64,000 nucleotides of DNA, taken from positions 6,138,001 to 6,202,000 of the forward strand of contig JAEILZ010000001.1 in the NCBI GenBank assembly GCA_018873225.1. The letters run 5' to 3'. Of the stretch, positions 33,642-44,219 are shown in pieces (positions within the stretch are counted from its first letter, which is position 1; each line of letters opens with the position of its first letter). The stretch comes from [Phialemoniopsis] sp. UDSM-2020. Its lineage: Eukaryota > Ascomycota > Sordariomycetes > Thyridiales > Thyridiaceae. The translations under genes were made by a program, and so were the position numbers. A model generated the notes under the pieces. The model saw only the letters and a program-made list of their open reading frames with translations, was not told where the DNA came from and did no database searches.

Positions 33642-34616
33642 ATGGGCAAAAAGGCATACTGCGGCTTCGGCGTCGATCTCGATGCTGTTAGCATTTGGTA
33701 CGTTCGCCTTCTTCTGCTGTCATGAGGACAAGGTCTCCTGTTACATATGTTACCTCCTGCTGACACTCGCTGCAGGATCAACACGGCCGGATCCGGTCTG
33801 AGCGTGAACCAGACCGAAGTGTCTAGGGGAATCTTTGGGGCCACCGTAGGTCTGGATCGCACGCTCAACATGCTGAAAAGGCACAACATCAAGGCAACCT
33901 TTTTCATCCCAGGTCACACTCTCGAGTCCTTCCCTAAGCAGATGGTCAAGGTTCGTGATGCCGGCCATGAGATCGGCCTTCACGGCTACACACATGAGTA
34001 CGTGTCCGCTCTCTCGATCGAGCAAGAAGTGGCCGTGCTCGAGAAAAGCATTAAGCTCCTCACCGAGTTTACGGGCAAGCATCCCAAAGGCTGGACAGCG
34101 CCCGCCTGGACTACCTCACCCAATACCGTGGGACTTCTGGAGAAATACGGCATCGAGTACGACCACTCGTTCATGCACCACGACTCTCAGCCGTACTGGC
34201 TCCCTCAGCAGCCAGACTATGCCGAGACAGATCATTCAAAGAAGGCAGAGGAGTGGATGCGGCCCATGTCGCAGCTCAAGCCATCCTCTATTGTGGAGAT
34301 CCCTTCCAACTGGTATCTCGATGACTGGCCGCCACTCAACATCGGCATGGGTATCGGGGACGGCTTTGTAGACCCAGACGTTGTCTTGAAAATCTGGAAG
34401 GCGCAGTTCGACTTTTGCTACCGCGAGTACGACACCTTCATCTTCCCAGTCAGCCTTCATCCCCAGGTCACTGGCAAGCCGCACGTGCAGGAGATGCAGG
34501 AAAAGTTTATCAGCTACATCAACTCCCATGAAGGTGTGGAATGGATGCCGCTAGGAGATATGGCCGAGAAATTCCGGAAGGGGGAGATTGCGGGATGCCC
34601 ACTCACCGACTATTGA
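33642..34616 (+). CDS. Polysaccharide deacetylase-family protein, no signal peptide
   Basis: Two exons, 33642-33697 and 33776-34616, joined over a 78-nt intron (phase 2); 298 residues. The NodB fold acts on N- or O-acyl groups or on amide substrates. The start exon encodes MGKKAYCGFGVDLDAVSIW, with the metal-binding Asp (Asp12/Asp14) of motif 1, followed by ATFFIPGHTLESFP. Motif 2 is HEIGLHGYTHEYVS with His88 and His92 (HxxxH). Motif 3 includes KGWTAPAWTTSPNT, and a late EVPS-like region contains SNWYLDDWPPL. The sequence starts directly with the catalytic domain and has no signal peptide or anchor, unlike chitin deacetylases. This group is better regarded as cytosolic amidohydrolase-like deacetylases (PuuE/allantoinase-related). 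The substrate is unknown. Confidence 0.9.
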
Positions 34617-35549
34617 AAAGGACGGAATAGTTGAGGATTTAAGGATGTCTCTACGAGCTCACTCAATGCTGATAGTCAATAAATTAAATTCCCTGAAGAA
34701 AAGGCCTTGGACTAGACCGCATATGCGTCGTTGTTAATGCTCGCTCTTGACATGGTCTACAGACCGTCTGGGTCTTCCGTTCCAGTACTCGTCGTTTTCC
34801 AAATACTCGATCAGCGGCTATTGCAATAAGGCCGTGCACAGGTTCATTCTAGCAGGGGAACCTCATACCCCAAGTCTACTGGGACTTGGAGTACAGAGCT
34901 GCCCGCTTATCATCGCAGCTTTCAATCTTATGACTGGGGAAGCCCCCTACACGTTACTCCATTACTCCATTTATCCACCTAGATAGCCCCTACATACGCT
35001 ATCTCTTGCTCGAGTGTAATCTTACCCCATGTTTTCTTCATTGCTCAGAGTGGTGAAAAGTGCCGGCGCAGATCCCCGAGGCGCGTCGGAGTTGCGCGCA
35101 GCTAGGCACTTGCAACGCCTCCCCACAGATCGACAGCCACCCAAGCCGGAGCAGCGCGCAGACTAGTGGATCAACCGTTCCCACACCCTTCGGAGACGCG
35201 CGCAAGCTAATGAAGATCAATCAGTTCAACCGATGTCGATCTATCTGCGTAGTCTGGGGAAGCAGGGCCTACTCGACACCGCGAGCATGGACGTGGGACG
35301 TGGATGATACCCCGGCTCTGGGTACTTCGAGTGATCCGGGGAGAGGATGCTACAAGAGACTTGCCTCCGTTCTGGATTGCACAGAAGCCAATAGTTAAAG
35401 ACCTAAATGATATAAAGTGACCATTTCAGCACTCCTCAATCAGGAGAAGCAGAACAGGAACTGGATTGAGCTTATTCTTCTCCTCCTGTTCCACCCTGGC
35501 CTTCCATTCAGACCAGACTCAAGAGAGACGAGCAATTAAGCATCTAACT
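34617..35549. other. Intergenic stretch, no supported gene
   Basis: Downstream of the deacetylase gene and upstream of the UNC93-like gene. A 112-codon plus-strand frame at 35060-35398 has no known domain and low-complexity composition. TATAAAG at 35411-35417, 133 bp before ATG 35550, may be the core promoter of the transporter. Confidence 0.4.
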
Positions 35550-37176
35550 ATGGCTTCCATGTCCACCATCCAGTTATTCAAGCGCTGCAAGCTGAGGCTG
35601 CAAACGCCGTTCTGCCAGAACCTCATTGTTGGTATCCTCCTCGGTCTGACCGCCGGCCTATATGTCGCCCTAAACCTCCTCGGCGCCGGCGGCGGAAAGC
35701 CCAACTCTGCCTCGACTATCAACACTGCCAACGCTATCTTGTGTGCCTTTTACGCTGTGTCCGCGTTCTGTGGCGGTACCGTGCTCAACCAAATTGGGCC
35801 GGCATGGACAGCCTTCGTAAGTCCTGCATCGACAAACCCTGCGTACCACACAAGAGACGCGAGGCTGACGATTATGCAAAATCCGTTTAGTTCGGAGTCA
35901 TTGGTTATATCCTCTATATTGGGAGTCTCTGGCATTTCGATCAACATGCCGTCGCAGCCTTCCCTCTTGTGGCAGCTGCTTGCCTTGGTGTAAGCAAAAA
36001 AAAGATCTCGAGGGGAGTGCGGATTGAATGCGCATGATAGACTAACAGCGTTGGCCGAGCAGATCTCTGCAGGCCTAATCTACGTCACTCAAGGCTACAT
36101 TTCCATGTCCTACTCCGAAGAAAGCGAACGCGGGACCTTTGTGTCCATCGCACTCAGTCTCCAGGCTCTTGGTGCTGTTATTGGTGGCGCGATACCCCTG
36201 GGCATCAACCATCAGAAGGTAACGCTACCAATTTTAATCTCCTCATAAGAGACTAAAACTCACCAACTATTTCTAGTCTGAAGCAGCTGGTGTTCCTGCC
36301 GCCGTCTACATAATCTTTATCTGTATGGACATCGTCGGCTGTGGCCTAGCCTTCCTCCTCGCCTCTCCCGAAAAAGTCATTCGCAAGGATGGAACCGATG
36401 TCGCAGAAATCGAAACAAGACCATTCCTCGAGGAAGTCCGTGGTACATTCAGCGCCCTCAGGGACTGGAAGCTCTGGTTTATGGTCCCGGCATTCCTTCC
36501 CTCACAAGTCTACCTCGTCTACGACGGATCCCTCAACGTATTCCAGAACAGCCTTCGAGCTCGCAGCCTTCTCTCCTTCTGCGCCGTTGTTGTTCAGATT
36601 ATTGCTGCTTTCGGGCTGCAGTGGGTCCTCGACTACCCTCGACTGACCCGTCGGACCAGAGCGATTGTTGGTCTATGTGGTGTCGGTGTCCCTCTGATCG
36701 GCGCGTGGATCTGGGAGACTGTCCGAGCTGTGCCACATGACAGGCACAACCCACCCGAGAACCCTATCGACTGGAATGAGAAACGGTTCGCCTCCGTGTT
36801 CGCACTCTTTATGATCAACTGGACCTTTTCGGCCTTCTGGCAGTACATCATCATGTACTTTCTCGGTTGCTTCACCAACAATCCTCGCCGTGCCGCCAAC
36901 AATGCTGGCGTTTTCCGTGGTTTCCTCGCCGCTGGTGAGGCCGTCGCCTTCGGCATTGATAGCCGCAAAACACCATACGTCATTGAATCTGGTCTCATTC
37001 TGGGATTCTACGCTTTGGGTTTTGTCCTGATGGGCTACCTCGCCGTCTTTGTCATTGAAGACACGAAATACTACCAGGAAGAGGAGGTCACCATTCCCAA
37101 GCACATCCGTGACGAGCTCGAGAAGGCGGATTCAACCCATGAACACAACGAACAGGGCCGGAAGAACGAGGTGTAA
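35550..37176 (+). CDS. UNC93-like major facilitator superfamily membrane protein
   Basis: Four exons: 35550-35816, 35891-35989, 36063-36218 and 36277-37176, with introns of 74, 73 and 58 nt, all phase 0; 473 residues. Hydrophobic segments include NLIVGILLGLTAGLYVALNL, AILCAFYAVSAFCGG, FGVIGYILYIGSLW, ISAGLIYVTQGYISMSY, IALSLQALGAVIGGAI, AVYIIFICMDIVGCGLAFLL and several more in the last exon, giving about eleven or twelve membrane spans. The sequence GLIYVTQGYISMSYSEE (in most relatives W-x-AQG-x-x-MxYP) is the UNC93/DUF895 signature. Fungal members are uncharacterised plasma-membrane or vacuolar proteins. It starts a gene group with two zinc-cluster regulators, an acyltransferase-like protein and a LaeA-like methyltransferase, where it could serve as exporter (inference). 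Confidence 0.88.
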
Positions 37177-37396
37177 AATGTCCAGAGATTGCCTGGAATC
37201 GTGGCGTATTGCTTTCCTTGCCACCTTTCTGGCAGTGGGATAGACCTCCAGGAAACAATCAATACTTGGCAGGGGAACAAGGTGTGAGTCTGTAGCAACG
37301 AGGACGACGGGTTACATAGCGATGTTGAACTAGAATACCGCCTGATCAACCAGGTGAGACAGAGACAATGACATTTAACTACATGTAAATGCTATC

Positions 37397-39310
37397 CTAA
37401 GTCCCAAAATTAAAGTGGCTCTCCCAATCTGCGACAAGATAATCAGACGTGAGAAAGTCATGATCGACAAACGGTTCCAAAGTGGGATCCATGAGGAAAT
37501 CAGGAAACTCGAAAGGCTCATAGAGCGGCTCTGTGACGTGGAAGAAGGGCTGATAGGGCTCAATTCCAGTTCCCCCGGCTTGCGTGGAAGCCATTGCGTC
37601 CACTGCATGCAGATACCGGGCTTTGAGAGGGCCCAGGAGTCTCTCGTACTCTTCTCTGCACTGAAGCGCAGCTGGCCACCTCTCTGCGATTTGTGAGAAG
37701 GTGTCGGAGAACAGAGCCATGAAACCGGTGATATCTTCAACGGTATATGCAATGACAATGTGCGTAGTGTGTTCTCGGATGACGTGAAGAAACAGCATCG
37801 CCGCTGAAAAGACGTGGTGACATGGATGAAATGTGTATTTATTGCTCCCAAATGCGGCGAGCCCTTGCTTCCGATAGCCGCTGGCGACCTGGATACTGGA
37901 ATCAAACGCCTTGAGGAGGTTGGTAAAGGATGGCGGAGGACCTCGCGTGCTGGGTCGGAACAGATTCAGAATGACGAGCGGGTTTGCAATGTCTGCGTAG
38001 AGTACCATCTCGTCCCACGGCGCAGACAGAGAAGGATCTGTGTTGATGTGACGGCCCCAGTATATGGCATCTCGCCACGCATGTATGCGCTGCTCGACTC
38101 CAGAGGCCCATCGTTCAAAATCCGGGGCACTAGTGATGTTGCCATCCACATACAGTGTTCGAACGACCTCGACCTCAATGATGCGGAATTGGCATATCTC
38201 TTTGAGGAGGAAATTGGACTTGGTCCCACTGACATCCACGTACGTCGGGTAGATAGCGGCGTCCTCATACTCGGTAGGGAAGCCTGTGGTGATGTCTGAG
38301 GGATACAGCGTGAGCGGCCTAGCAAAGCCAGCACTGCATCCTGCATCGATTTCCCAGGCAGTCCAGAAGACTCGGCGTTTGAGATCGCGAACACGTAGGT
38401 CAGGCTCCTGATCAATACCTTCGCTGACTTCGTTGTGCAGGCCGAGACTGATGCACAGTTGCATGGAGTACCCGCAGAGGAAGTAGACATTGGCCGCGGC
38501 CGGGTTCATGAGGGCGTAGGTCTGGAGCAGCACCAGCGCTTGCAAGCCCGCAAAGTCATTGGTCAAGACATCAGGTAGAAACGCTTTGGCGTAGAGGTAG
38601 AGTTGCAGGGCCATATCCCTGGCCTGAGCCTGCTTCGCCCGAGCTGCTGTGGTCAGGGAGATGGCGGTGATGAGGCTGACGGTGAAGAGCTGGTATGGCG
38701 TGGGTTGCTCCGTAGGGGAGCCCCAGGTTTGTGTTGGAAAGACAGCCTCGTGGCAAGTTCGTAACCATGCCTCATTGAATATTGGGTATGATTGCATGGT
38801 CCTCGAGATGTATGCTTCGAGCAAGAATTGCGCGACTCTCTGAGGGATCCTGTACAATGGATTGCGTGCACTGGGGAGCTGCCCACCAGACACTCCCCCG
38901 CTAGATGATGTTCGTGTCCGGCGCAAAGTTCCAGTAGAGGGCAACGGAGTTTCTGAGAGGAGGACGAAGCTCGGAAGCGGTGGATTGCACGGTGAGCCCA
39001 TGCGGAGATCGCGTGGCAGGATCTGGTCCAGTAACGAAGCTTGAGGTGGGTTGCACGGTGCCAACGATGGAGCAGCCGCTTGGCCGACGGATGCTGACGA
39101 CTTGTGTTCCATTCTCTCGACCTCGTCTTGCAGCCATACCAACAAACTTCGGGGTCGGCTCTGATCATGCCCCGAGTTCTCAATGTCGCCACCGCGGCAG
39201 GGAACACCAAGCTTCACACACGAGCTGCAAGCATTGACCCCGATGTCGCACTTGGTTTTGCGCTTGCGGCATAGGGCGCAGGAAAGCGCACGACGCTTGA
39301 GACCGCTCAT
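37397..39310 (-). CDS. Zn2Cys6 transcription factor with fungal_trans domain
   Basis: Intronless frame; start taken at ATG 39310, which puts the zinc cluster at the N-terminus (637 residues). An in-frame ATG further upstream would add 40-odd residues of low complexity. The cluster is CALCRKRKTKCDIGVNACSS followed by CVKLGVPC, with Cys11, 14, 21, 28, 31 and 38 in C-X2-C-X6-C-X6-C-X2-C-X6-C spacing. A Fungal_trans domain (PF04082) covers about residues 170-420, with FLLEAYISRTMQSYPIFNEA, LCISLGLHNEV and RVFWTAWEIDAGCSAGFARP. It binds DNA as a regulator in the nucleus. It shares a 226-bp promoter region with another Zn2Cys6 gene and converges on the UNC93-like gene, so a local regulatory role is plausible. 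Targets unknown. Confidence 0.92.
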   Translation of the reverse strand: MSGLKRRALSCALCRKRKTKCDIGVNACSSCVKLGVPCRGGDIENSGHDQSRPRSLLVWLQDEVERMEHKSSASVGQAAAPSLAPCNPPQASLLDQILPRDLRMGSPCNPPLPSFVLLSETPLPSTGTLRRTRTSSSGGVSGGQLPSARNPLYRIPQRVAQFLLEAYISRTMQSYPIFNEAWLRTCHEAVFPTQTWGSPTEQPTPYQLFTVSLITAISLTTAARAKQAQARDMALQLYLYAKAFLPDVLTNDFAGLQALVLLQTYALMNPAAANVYFLCGYSMQLCISLGLHNEVSEGIDQEPDLRVRDLKRRVFWTAWEIDAGCSAGFARPLTLYPSDITTGFPTEYEDAAIYPTYVDVSGTKSNFLLKEICQFRIIEVEVVRTLYVDGNITSAPDFERWASGVEQRIHAWRDAIYWGRHINTDPSLSAPWDEMVLYADIANPLVILNLFRPSTRGPPPSFTNLLKAFDSSIQVASGYRKQGLAAFGSNKYTFHPCHHVFSAAMLFLHVIREHTTHIVIAYTVEDITGFMALFSDTFSQIAERWPAALQCREEYERLLGPLKARYLHAVDAMASTQAGGTGIEPYQPFFHVTEPLYEPFEFPDFLMDPTLEPFVDHDFLTSDYLVADWESHFNFGT

Positions 39311-39536
39311 CGTTGCGAATAATGGACAAAGACTGTCTGCTTTGTGAGATGGAGGTTGAGATGAGGGTCTGAGTCGGGGATGTCTCGGGCACTCCACCTG
39401 GAGTCGAGGGCTAGCAGATGCCATTGACTGCCCCAGCACGCGCTAAAGACACTGATTAATTGCGCGTCATCTTCATCAATCGATCCTCTGCCCTTCTCCA
39501 CATCTTCTTCTCGTGTATCTCTCCTCGTCGTTAGAA
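39311..39536. promoter_or_regulatory. Short bidirectional promoter between two Zn2Cys6 genes
   Basis: Only 226 bp separate the two start codons. The plus-strand half is rich in pyrimidine (CTCTGCCCTTCTCCACATC and following), as in many fungal promoters. No clear CGG-CCG palindrome was identified. Confidence 0.5.
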
Positions 39537-41120
39537 ATGGCCTCTTTCTCGCCAGGAGATGCCAATCTCGCCGACGTTGAAGCATATCTGCATGACATTC
39601 CTGCGTGTATTCGCTGTCGGCAACGCCATCGCAAATGCGACTCCTCGTTGCCAAGATGTCGCCAATGTGCCTCATTAGGGGCGGAGGACTGCATGTACTA
39701 TGACCACATCATTGATCAGGAAGTCTCACGCAGGTACAGATCACCCTCTCCAGTGCTCGGTTGGAAGTGCCTGAAAGGGACTTACAGCGCTTTTGCAGCT
39801 CACTTCATGGCCTCATCACTCGTCTCAGAGACCTCCGTAGCAGCCCGACACGCCCTCCCATATCTCTCAACGCTGCACTCTCACCCCCGGTAGTCACGTA
39901 TGAACCGGCTTCGAAGAGACAAGATCTCCTGGGCAGTCTTTCACGTGTTTCTGCAGCTGCCAGCATCTCCACATACATGGCCGACGGGCACGATGGACAG
40001 CCTGGGCCGCATTTGAGCGAACTGGTGGAGCCGATACGAGCGTCGCCTAGCATCCATGACTGCTTAGTGACTAATTACCACGCCAGAATAGGCCATCTGT
40101 ATCCTATTCTGGATCCGGCGGATACTCAACTTACATTAGAGAAGCCCGCGCAAGGCGTGGAGTATCCGACAGCTTCCCATTTCGTGCGGTTCATGGTGTA
40201 CGCGCTGTCTTGCGAGTCCCTACCTAGGCATCACCGTCTATCGAGAAACCTGGGCCCCTTGTCGGGTCTCTACTTTTCAAAGGCCATGGAGTGCTACCAG
40301 CAAGCCACTGTCGGCGTGAACGTGGCCAGCTTGCGTGCACTGACTCTGCTAGCCTTGTTCGGGCTACTTTCGCCGGAAAAGACAGATGTATTCCAAGCAA
40401 TTACTCAAGCTTCTAGGCTTTGCATCGACCTCGGTATTCCCGAGTCACAGGAGAGAAGCCATTGGCGACTGTTCCTGTCCATATTGTGCATCGAGAGACA
40501 AGTGTGCCTCGCATCAGACAGGCCCTGGCTGTTGCCGGATACGGAGGTAGGCTACATGTTGTTACCAAAATCTTTAAAGGAGGATCTAACCCGGCGAACA
40601 GATCATTGATCCAACCGGATTCAGCAGCCAACCGGAGGCTATGTTGTGGTCCCTGTTGAGACTGCAGAGCTTGTCGAGAAGCACAGTTCAAGGTTCATCT
40701 CAGAGAGACACGGCAGATATGCTACGGACAGCTGCCGGTGCCATCCTACGCGATTCTGCCAACCTTGGGATGCTAGTGGGCGTCTTAAGAGAAACAGAAC
40801 TTGCTTTTAAGGAGGCGTGCGGATCCTCTGACGACTCGCTTTCACAGTGCGCCGCAGCTTTGCTGGAGGCACATGCGGGGCCAGATTGCCTCCAGACCTT
40901 CCTGACACCGCTGTGGACATTCCAGGGTCTCCTCACGCTCCTGGAACACTCTGCTGACCCCGGAAACGTCCGCGCATCGACATCATATCACAAGGGCCTG
41001 CTGACACTGGACCGGAGTGCCGCTAAGTGGCCAAACTGTGCTAACCTGCTCCACTTGATCGAGGTGGGCATCGCTGGGCACACACCCGAGCGCGCATCTC
41101 CGAAGCGCGCAGCTCCGTAG
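39537..41120 (+). CDS. Zn2Cys6 transcription factor
   Basis: Three exons: 39537-39733, 39799-40546 and 40602-41120, with introns of 65 and 55 nt; 487 residues. The cluster ACIRCRQRHRKCDSSLPRC then RQCASLGAEDC has Cys24, 27, 34, 41, 44 and 52. The first intron was placed at GTACAG...TTTTGCAG because it restores the reading frame and gives SRSSLHGLITRLRDL, the coiled-coil segment that normally follows the cluster. A 20-nt alternative at the same donor also keeps the frame but is too short to be spliced. The middle region includes NYHARIGHLYPILDPAD and ASRLCIDLGIPESQERSHWR, typical of the regulator middle homology domain. The C-terminal end is short. It lies upstream of the C45 acyltransferase-like gene on the same strand. 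Confidence 0.87.
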
Positions 41121-41340
41121 CGTCAACCCCAATGATTGTCATGAGGGGAAGGCCCACCCATCCACACACACATACTTCGTACATACACCAGGAAGCAGCA
41201 CTACCTCGGAGGTTGGTCTTACACAGAAACTATTCCTAAGGAAGTACTAAACAGCAACTTATCACTCGAGGGTCCTCTGATCACCATCAGGACGTGACCA
41301 TCAACAACCCCAAGGCATTCAGCGTCACCACTACTGAACA

Positions 41341-42420
41341 ATGCTCGAAATCAAATGCTCAGGCACGCCTGAACAGGTTGGCTACCAGCACGGGTCAGCC
41401 GCCAAGAAACAAGTAGCTGGTTCGATCGCTTTTTACGCCGGGTTGTTCAAGAGAACATGCTCACTAGACTGGGATCTTGTCCGTCCCAAGGCGGCGGATT
41501 TTGTTCCATCCCTTGAAAAGATATGCCCTCGCTACGTGGAGGAAATGCGCGGCGTCGCCAAAGGCGCCGATGTTGACTTTCTCGACATCGTGGCCCTAAA
41601 CGTCAGAAGCGAGATCAACTTTGGACTCTTCACCGAAGACGCGAACCTGCCAATCAAGTCGGATGGCTGCACGAGCCTCGCCTGCAGAGGCGCCGCGGAC
41701 GGCGTCTTCCTCGCTCAGAACTGGGACTGGGAAGTCGACCAGGCAGAGAACTTGGTCATCTGCCACATATCGCAGCCCGACCGGCCAGCCATCACCATGG
41801 TCACGGAGGCAGGCGTCATTGGCAAGATCGGGTTCAACTCCAACGGCGTCGGCACCTGCCTCAATGCCATACGCGCTCGCGGCATCGACATGAGCCGTTT
41901 ACCAATCCATCTGGCCCTCAGAACGGCGCTCGAGGCGCCCTCTGCCCGTGCAGCCTGCGAGACCATCGAGACGGTTGGCGTTGCCGCAAGCGCACACATC
42001 CTAGTCGCGGACGCGACGGAGGCCATCAGCATCGAGTCTACCAGCCAGAGCATCGTTGTGCTACGTATGGACCGCGAGTCCAAGCGTCCCATCGTGCATA
42101 CAAACCACCTCATCCTCAAGCACCCGCACGACGTCGACGAGCCTGCATGGCTACCCGACACTGGAGCAAGACTAGCGCGCGTGGGGGATCTTTTGCAGCA
42201 GCGGACAATCTCAGCTGGCGGTGCGGCAGACGAGACTGGGTCGTTGTACAGATTGTTCCAGGACGAGGAAGGCTACCCAGGGGCTATAAACCGATGCCAA
42301 AAGGACAAGTCAGGGGCTGAGACGTTGTTTACCATCATCATGGACCTAGCGAGGAAGCATGCACAGGTCACATTTGGTCGGCCAAGTGAAGAGGCTAGGA
42401 AGTGGTCTTTCTCGTTCTAG
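41341..42420 (+). CDS. Isopenicillin N acyltransferase-like protein (peptidase C45)
   Basis: Single exon, 359 residues. The family includes penicillin acyl-CoA:isopenicillin N acyltransferase (PenDE), a self-cleaving Ntn hydrolase. Visible family blocks: GYQHGSAAKKQV at the N-terminus, then IKSDGCTSLA, where Cys110 stands at the place of the autocatalytic Gly-Cys bond (Cys103 in Penicillium), QNWDWE, TEAGVIGKIGFNSNGVGTCL, LPIHLALRTALEA and ASAHILVADA. All look intact. The C-terminus (KWSFSF) is not a peroxisomal SKL/ARL signal. No ACV synthetase or IPN synthase gene is in the window, so beta-lactam production is not implied. Stand-alone homologues are common in filamentous fungi and mostly uncharacterised. 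Confidence 0.92.
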   Translation: MLEIKCSGTPEQVGYQHGSAAKKQVAGSIAFYAGLFKRTCSLDWDLVRPKAADFVPSLEKICPRYVEEMRGVAKGADVDFLDIVALNVRSEINFGLFTEDANLPIKSDGCTSLACRGAADGVFLAQNWDWEVDQAENLVICHISQPDRPAITMVTEAGVIGKIGFNSNGVGTCLNAIRARGIDMSRLPIHLALRTALEAPSARAACETIETVGVAASAHILVADATEAISIESTSQSIVVLRMDRESKRPIVHTNHLILKHPHDVDEPAWLPDTGARLARVGDLLQQRTISAGGAADETGSLYRLFQDEEGYPGAINRCQKDKSGAETLFTIIMDLARKHAQVTFGRPSEEARKWSFSF

Positions 42421-43076
42421 TTTTCGTCTAAATAACCATATAGGTAACTTGACGGAAGCGCCTTTAATACGTATATCGGCATGTTTCCCGTCTTGGGTAT
42501 GTATAATCCAGACTGAAGTCTTGAACCCCTGCCATTTATCGAGTCATTTGCACGAACTCAGATGGTTCAGGACCTGGGAGAGGGTCCCTCTATTTCCACT
42601 TTGATCTCCTACAGTGTTCTCTTCTTCTGGCCCGGCTCGATCTGCTCTTTAAGCTCCTTGCAGAGAGAACTTTATTCCAGTCTTCCCATCTATATAATAC
42701 ACTTGTTTGTGAACTTCAATGCTCGTAACGGAGGTGATAGAAGCAGAGTCTGAAAAGGGGTGGACAGCGACCCTTGACATCAGTGGAGACCTCAAAACCA
42801 CAATTTCGCGTCCTTCACACCAATGAGGCAGGTCAACCGATGACATGGACATGATAAAATGCGACGCACACCCCTCTCTCTGCATGCGTGCATATGAATA
42901 CGACAGAGGGGGGCCTTTGCGCATTTCCATTTGCACAAGATGGCACAGCACCCATGGCAGGAACCTCCCAGCCAACACCACGCTGCGTGAGCCCCATCTC
43001 AGAGCACAACGACACCGACACGCGCAAACAGTGCCCGACCAAGAGAATCCAGCTAGATATATCTCCGCGCTCAATC
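42421..43076. other. Intergenic stretch upstream of the LaeA-like gene
   Basis: Contains CTATATAATAC near 42690, a possible core promoter of the methyltransferase gene, and in-frame upstream ATGs (42888, 42894, 42954) that could extend its N-terminus. Nothing else is recognised. Confidence 0.4.
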
Positions 43077-44219
43077 ATGGGCGCCGACAGAGACAACACG
43101 GGCACGACGACGGACGCGCCGATCGCGGCGGCGACCGAACCCGTGCCGGACGACGAGCTCGAGCTGGCCGAGACGGGCTCGAGCGCCTCGACGTCCATCA
43201 CATCGAGCATCTACAAGCACGCCTACGAGCACGGCCGCCGCTTCCACAGCTACAAGTACGGGCGGTACCCCTTGCCCAACGACGACGCCGAGCAGCAGCG
43301 CGAGGACATCAAGCACGCCATGATGCTCGAGGTGACGGACGGCAAGCTGTACTACGCGCCCATCGGCGACGCGCCGCAGAGGATACTAGATGTCGGGACG
43401 GGGACGGGGATATGGGCTATAGAGAGTGGGTGATGCCGGCAATCTTGACAAACTTGGGCAGAGGGTGGAAGTGCTGACGTTGCTTTCTGAAACAGTGGCG
43501 GATATAATTCCCAGCGCAGAGGTCCTGGGCATTGACCTGTCGCCCATACAGCCGCAGTGGGTGCCGCCAAACTGCAAGTTCCTAGTAGACGACGCAGAGG
43601 AGGAATGGCTCAACGGCGACGACTATGACATGGTGCACATGCGCACCATGGCGTCCACCCTAAAAGACGTGCCCAAGACTCTAGGCTACGCCTTCAAGTA
43701 TGTTTCACCCATAATTAGAACAAAAAAGAGCTACCCACTGATCCGCCACCTTCCAGATCCCTGAAACCGGGCGCCTGGCTCGAGATGCAAGAGATCCACG
43801 GCTGGGCCAACTGCGACGACGGCACCATGCCCGCCGACGACCCGCTCTACACCTTCTACGTGACCGCCGGCCGCGCCTTTCGCTCCTTCGGCATGGAGCT
43901 CTCGCTCGCCAAGGACCTGCGCCCGCTGATCGAGGAGGCCGGCTTCGTCAACATCCAGTGCGTCGTCAAGAAGGTGCCCGTGGGGCCGTGGCCGCGCGAC
44001 CGCAGCCTGCGCGTGGCGGGCCTGTACTGCCGACAGGCCATCCTAGATCTGATCCCCGCCATGGTAGGCAAGCCGTTCCAGAGCCTGGGAATGAGCGAGG
44101 CCGAGGCCGAGATGCTGGGCGTCTCCGTCCGGAAGGCGCTGAACGATATGTCGCGGCACCGGTATCTCAACTTTTACTTTTGGATCGCGCAGAAGCCCGA
44201 GCCTGCCGCCACATCATAG
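43077..44219 (+). CDS. LaeA-like SAM-dependent methyltransferase
   Basis: Three exons: 43077-43425, 43496-43697 and 43757-44219, with introns of 70 and 59 nt; 337 residues. The class I methyltransferase core shows motif I RILDVGTGTGIWAIEMAD (crossing the first intron), motif II VLGIDLSPIQPQWVPPNCKF, DDYDMVHMRTM and LKPGAWLEMQEIHGW. The order and spacing match the LaeA/Llm family of fungi. LaeA controls secondary metabolism with the velvet proteins; Llm members have varied roles. Start: ATG 43077 follows ACATCAATC-like context, but three in-frame ATGs lie upstream (from 42888) with low-complexity sequence between. It lies near the C45 protein and two zinc-cluster regulators. This is an LaeA-like paralogue, not necessarily LaeA itself. 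Confidence 0.9.

Noticed and set aside
39734..39753. 20-nt intron in the plus-strand Zn2Cys6 gene
   Set aside because: It would keep the frame, but 20 nt is far below the length the fungal spliceosome handles; the 65-nt intron to 39798 keeps the frame too and gives the expected coiled-coil sequence.
43077..44219. Naming the methyltransferase as LaeA itself
   Set aside because: The family pattern fits LaeA and the many LaeA-like (Llm) paralogues alike; orthology needs a tree.
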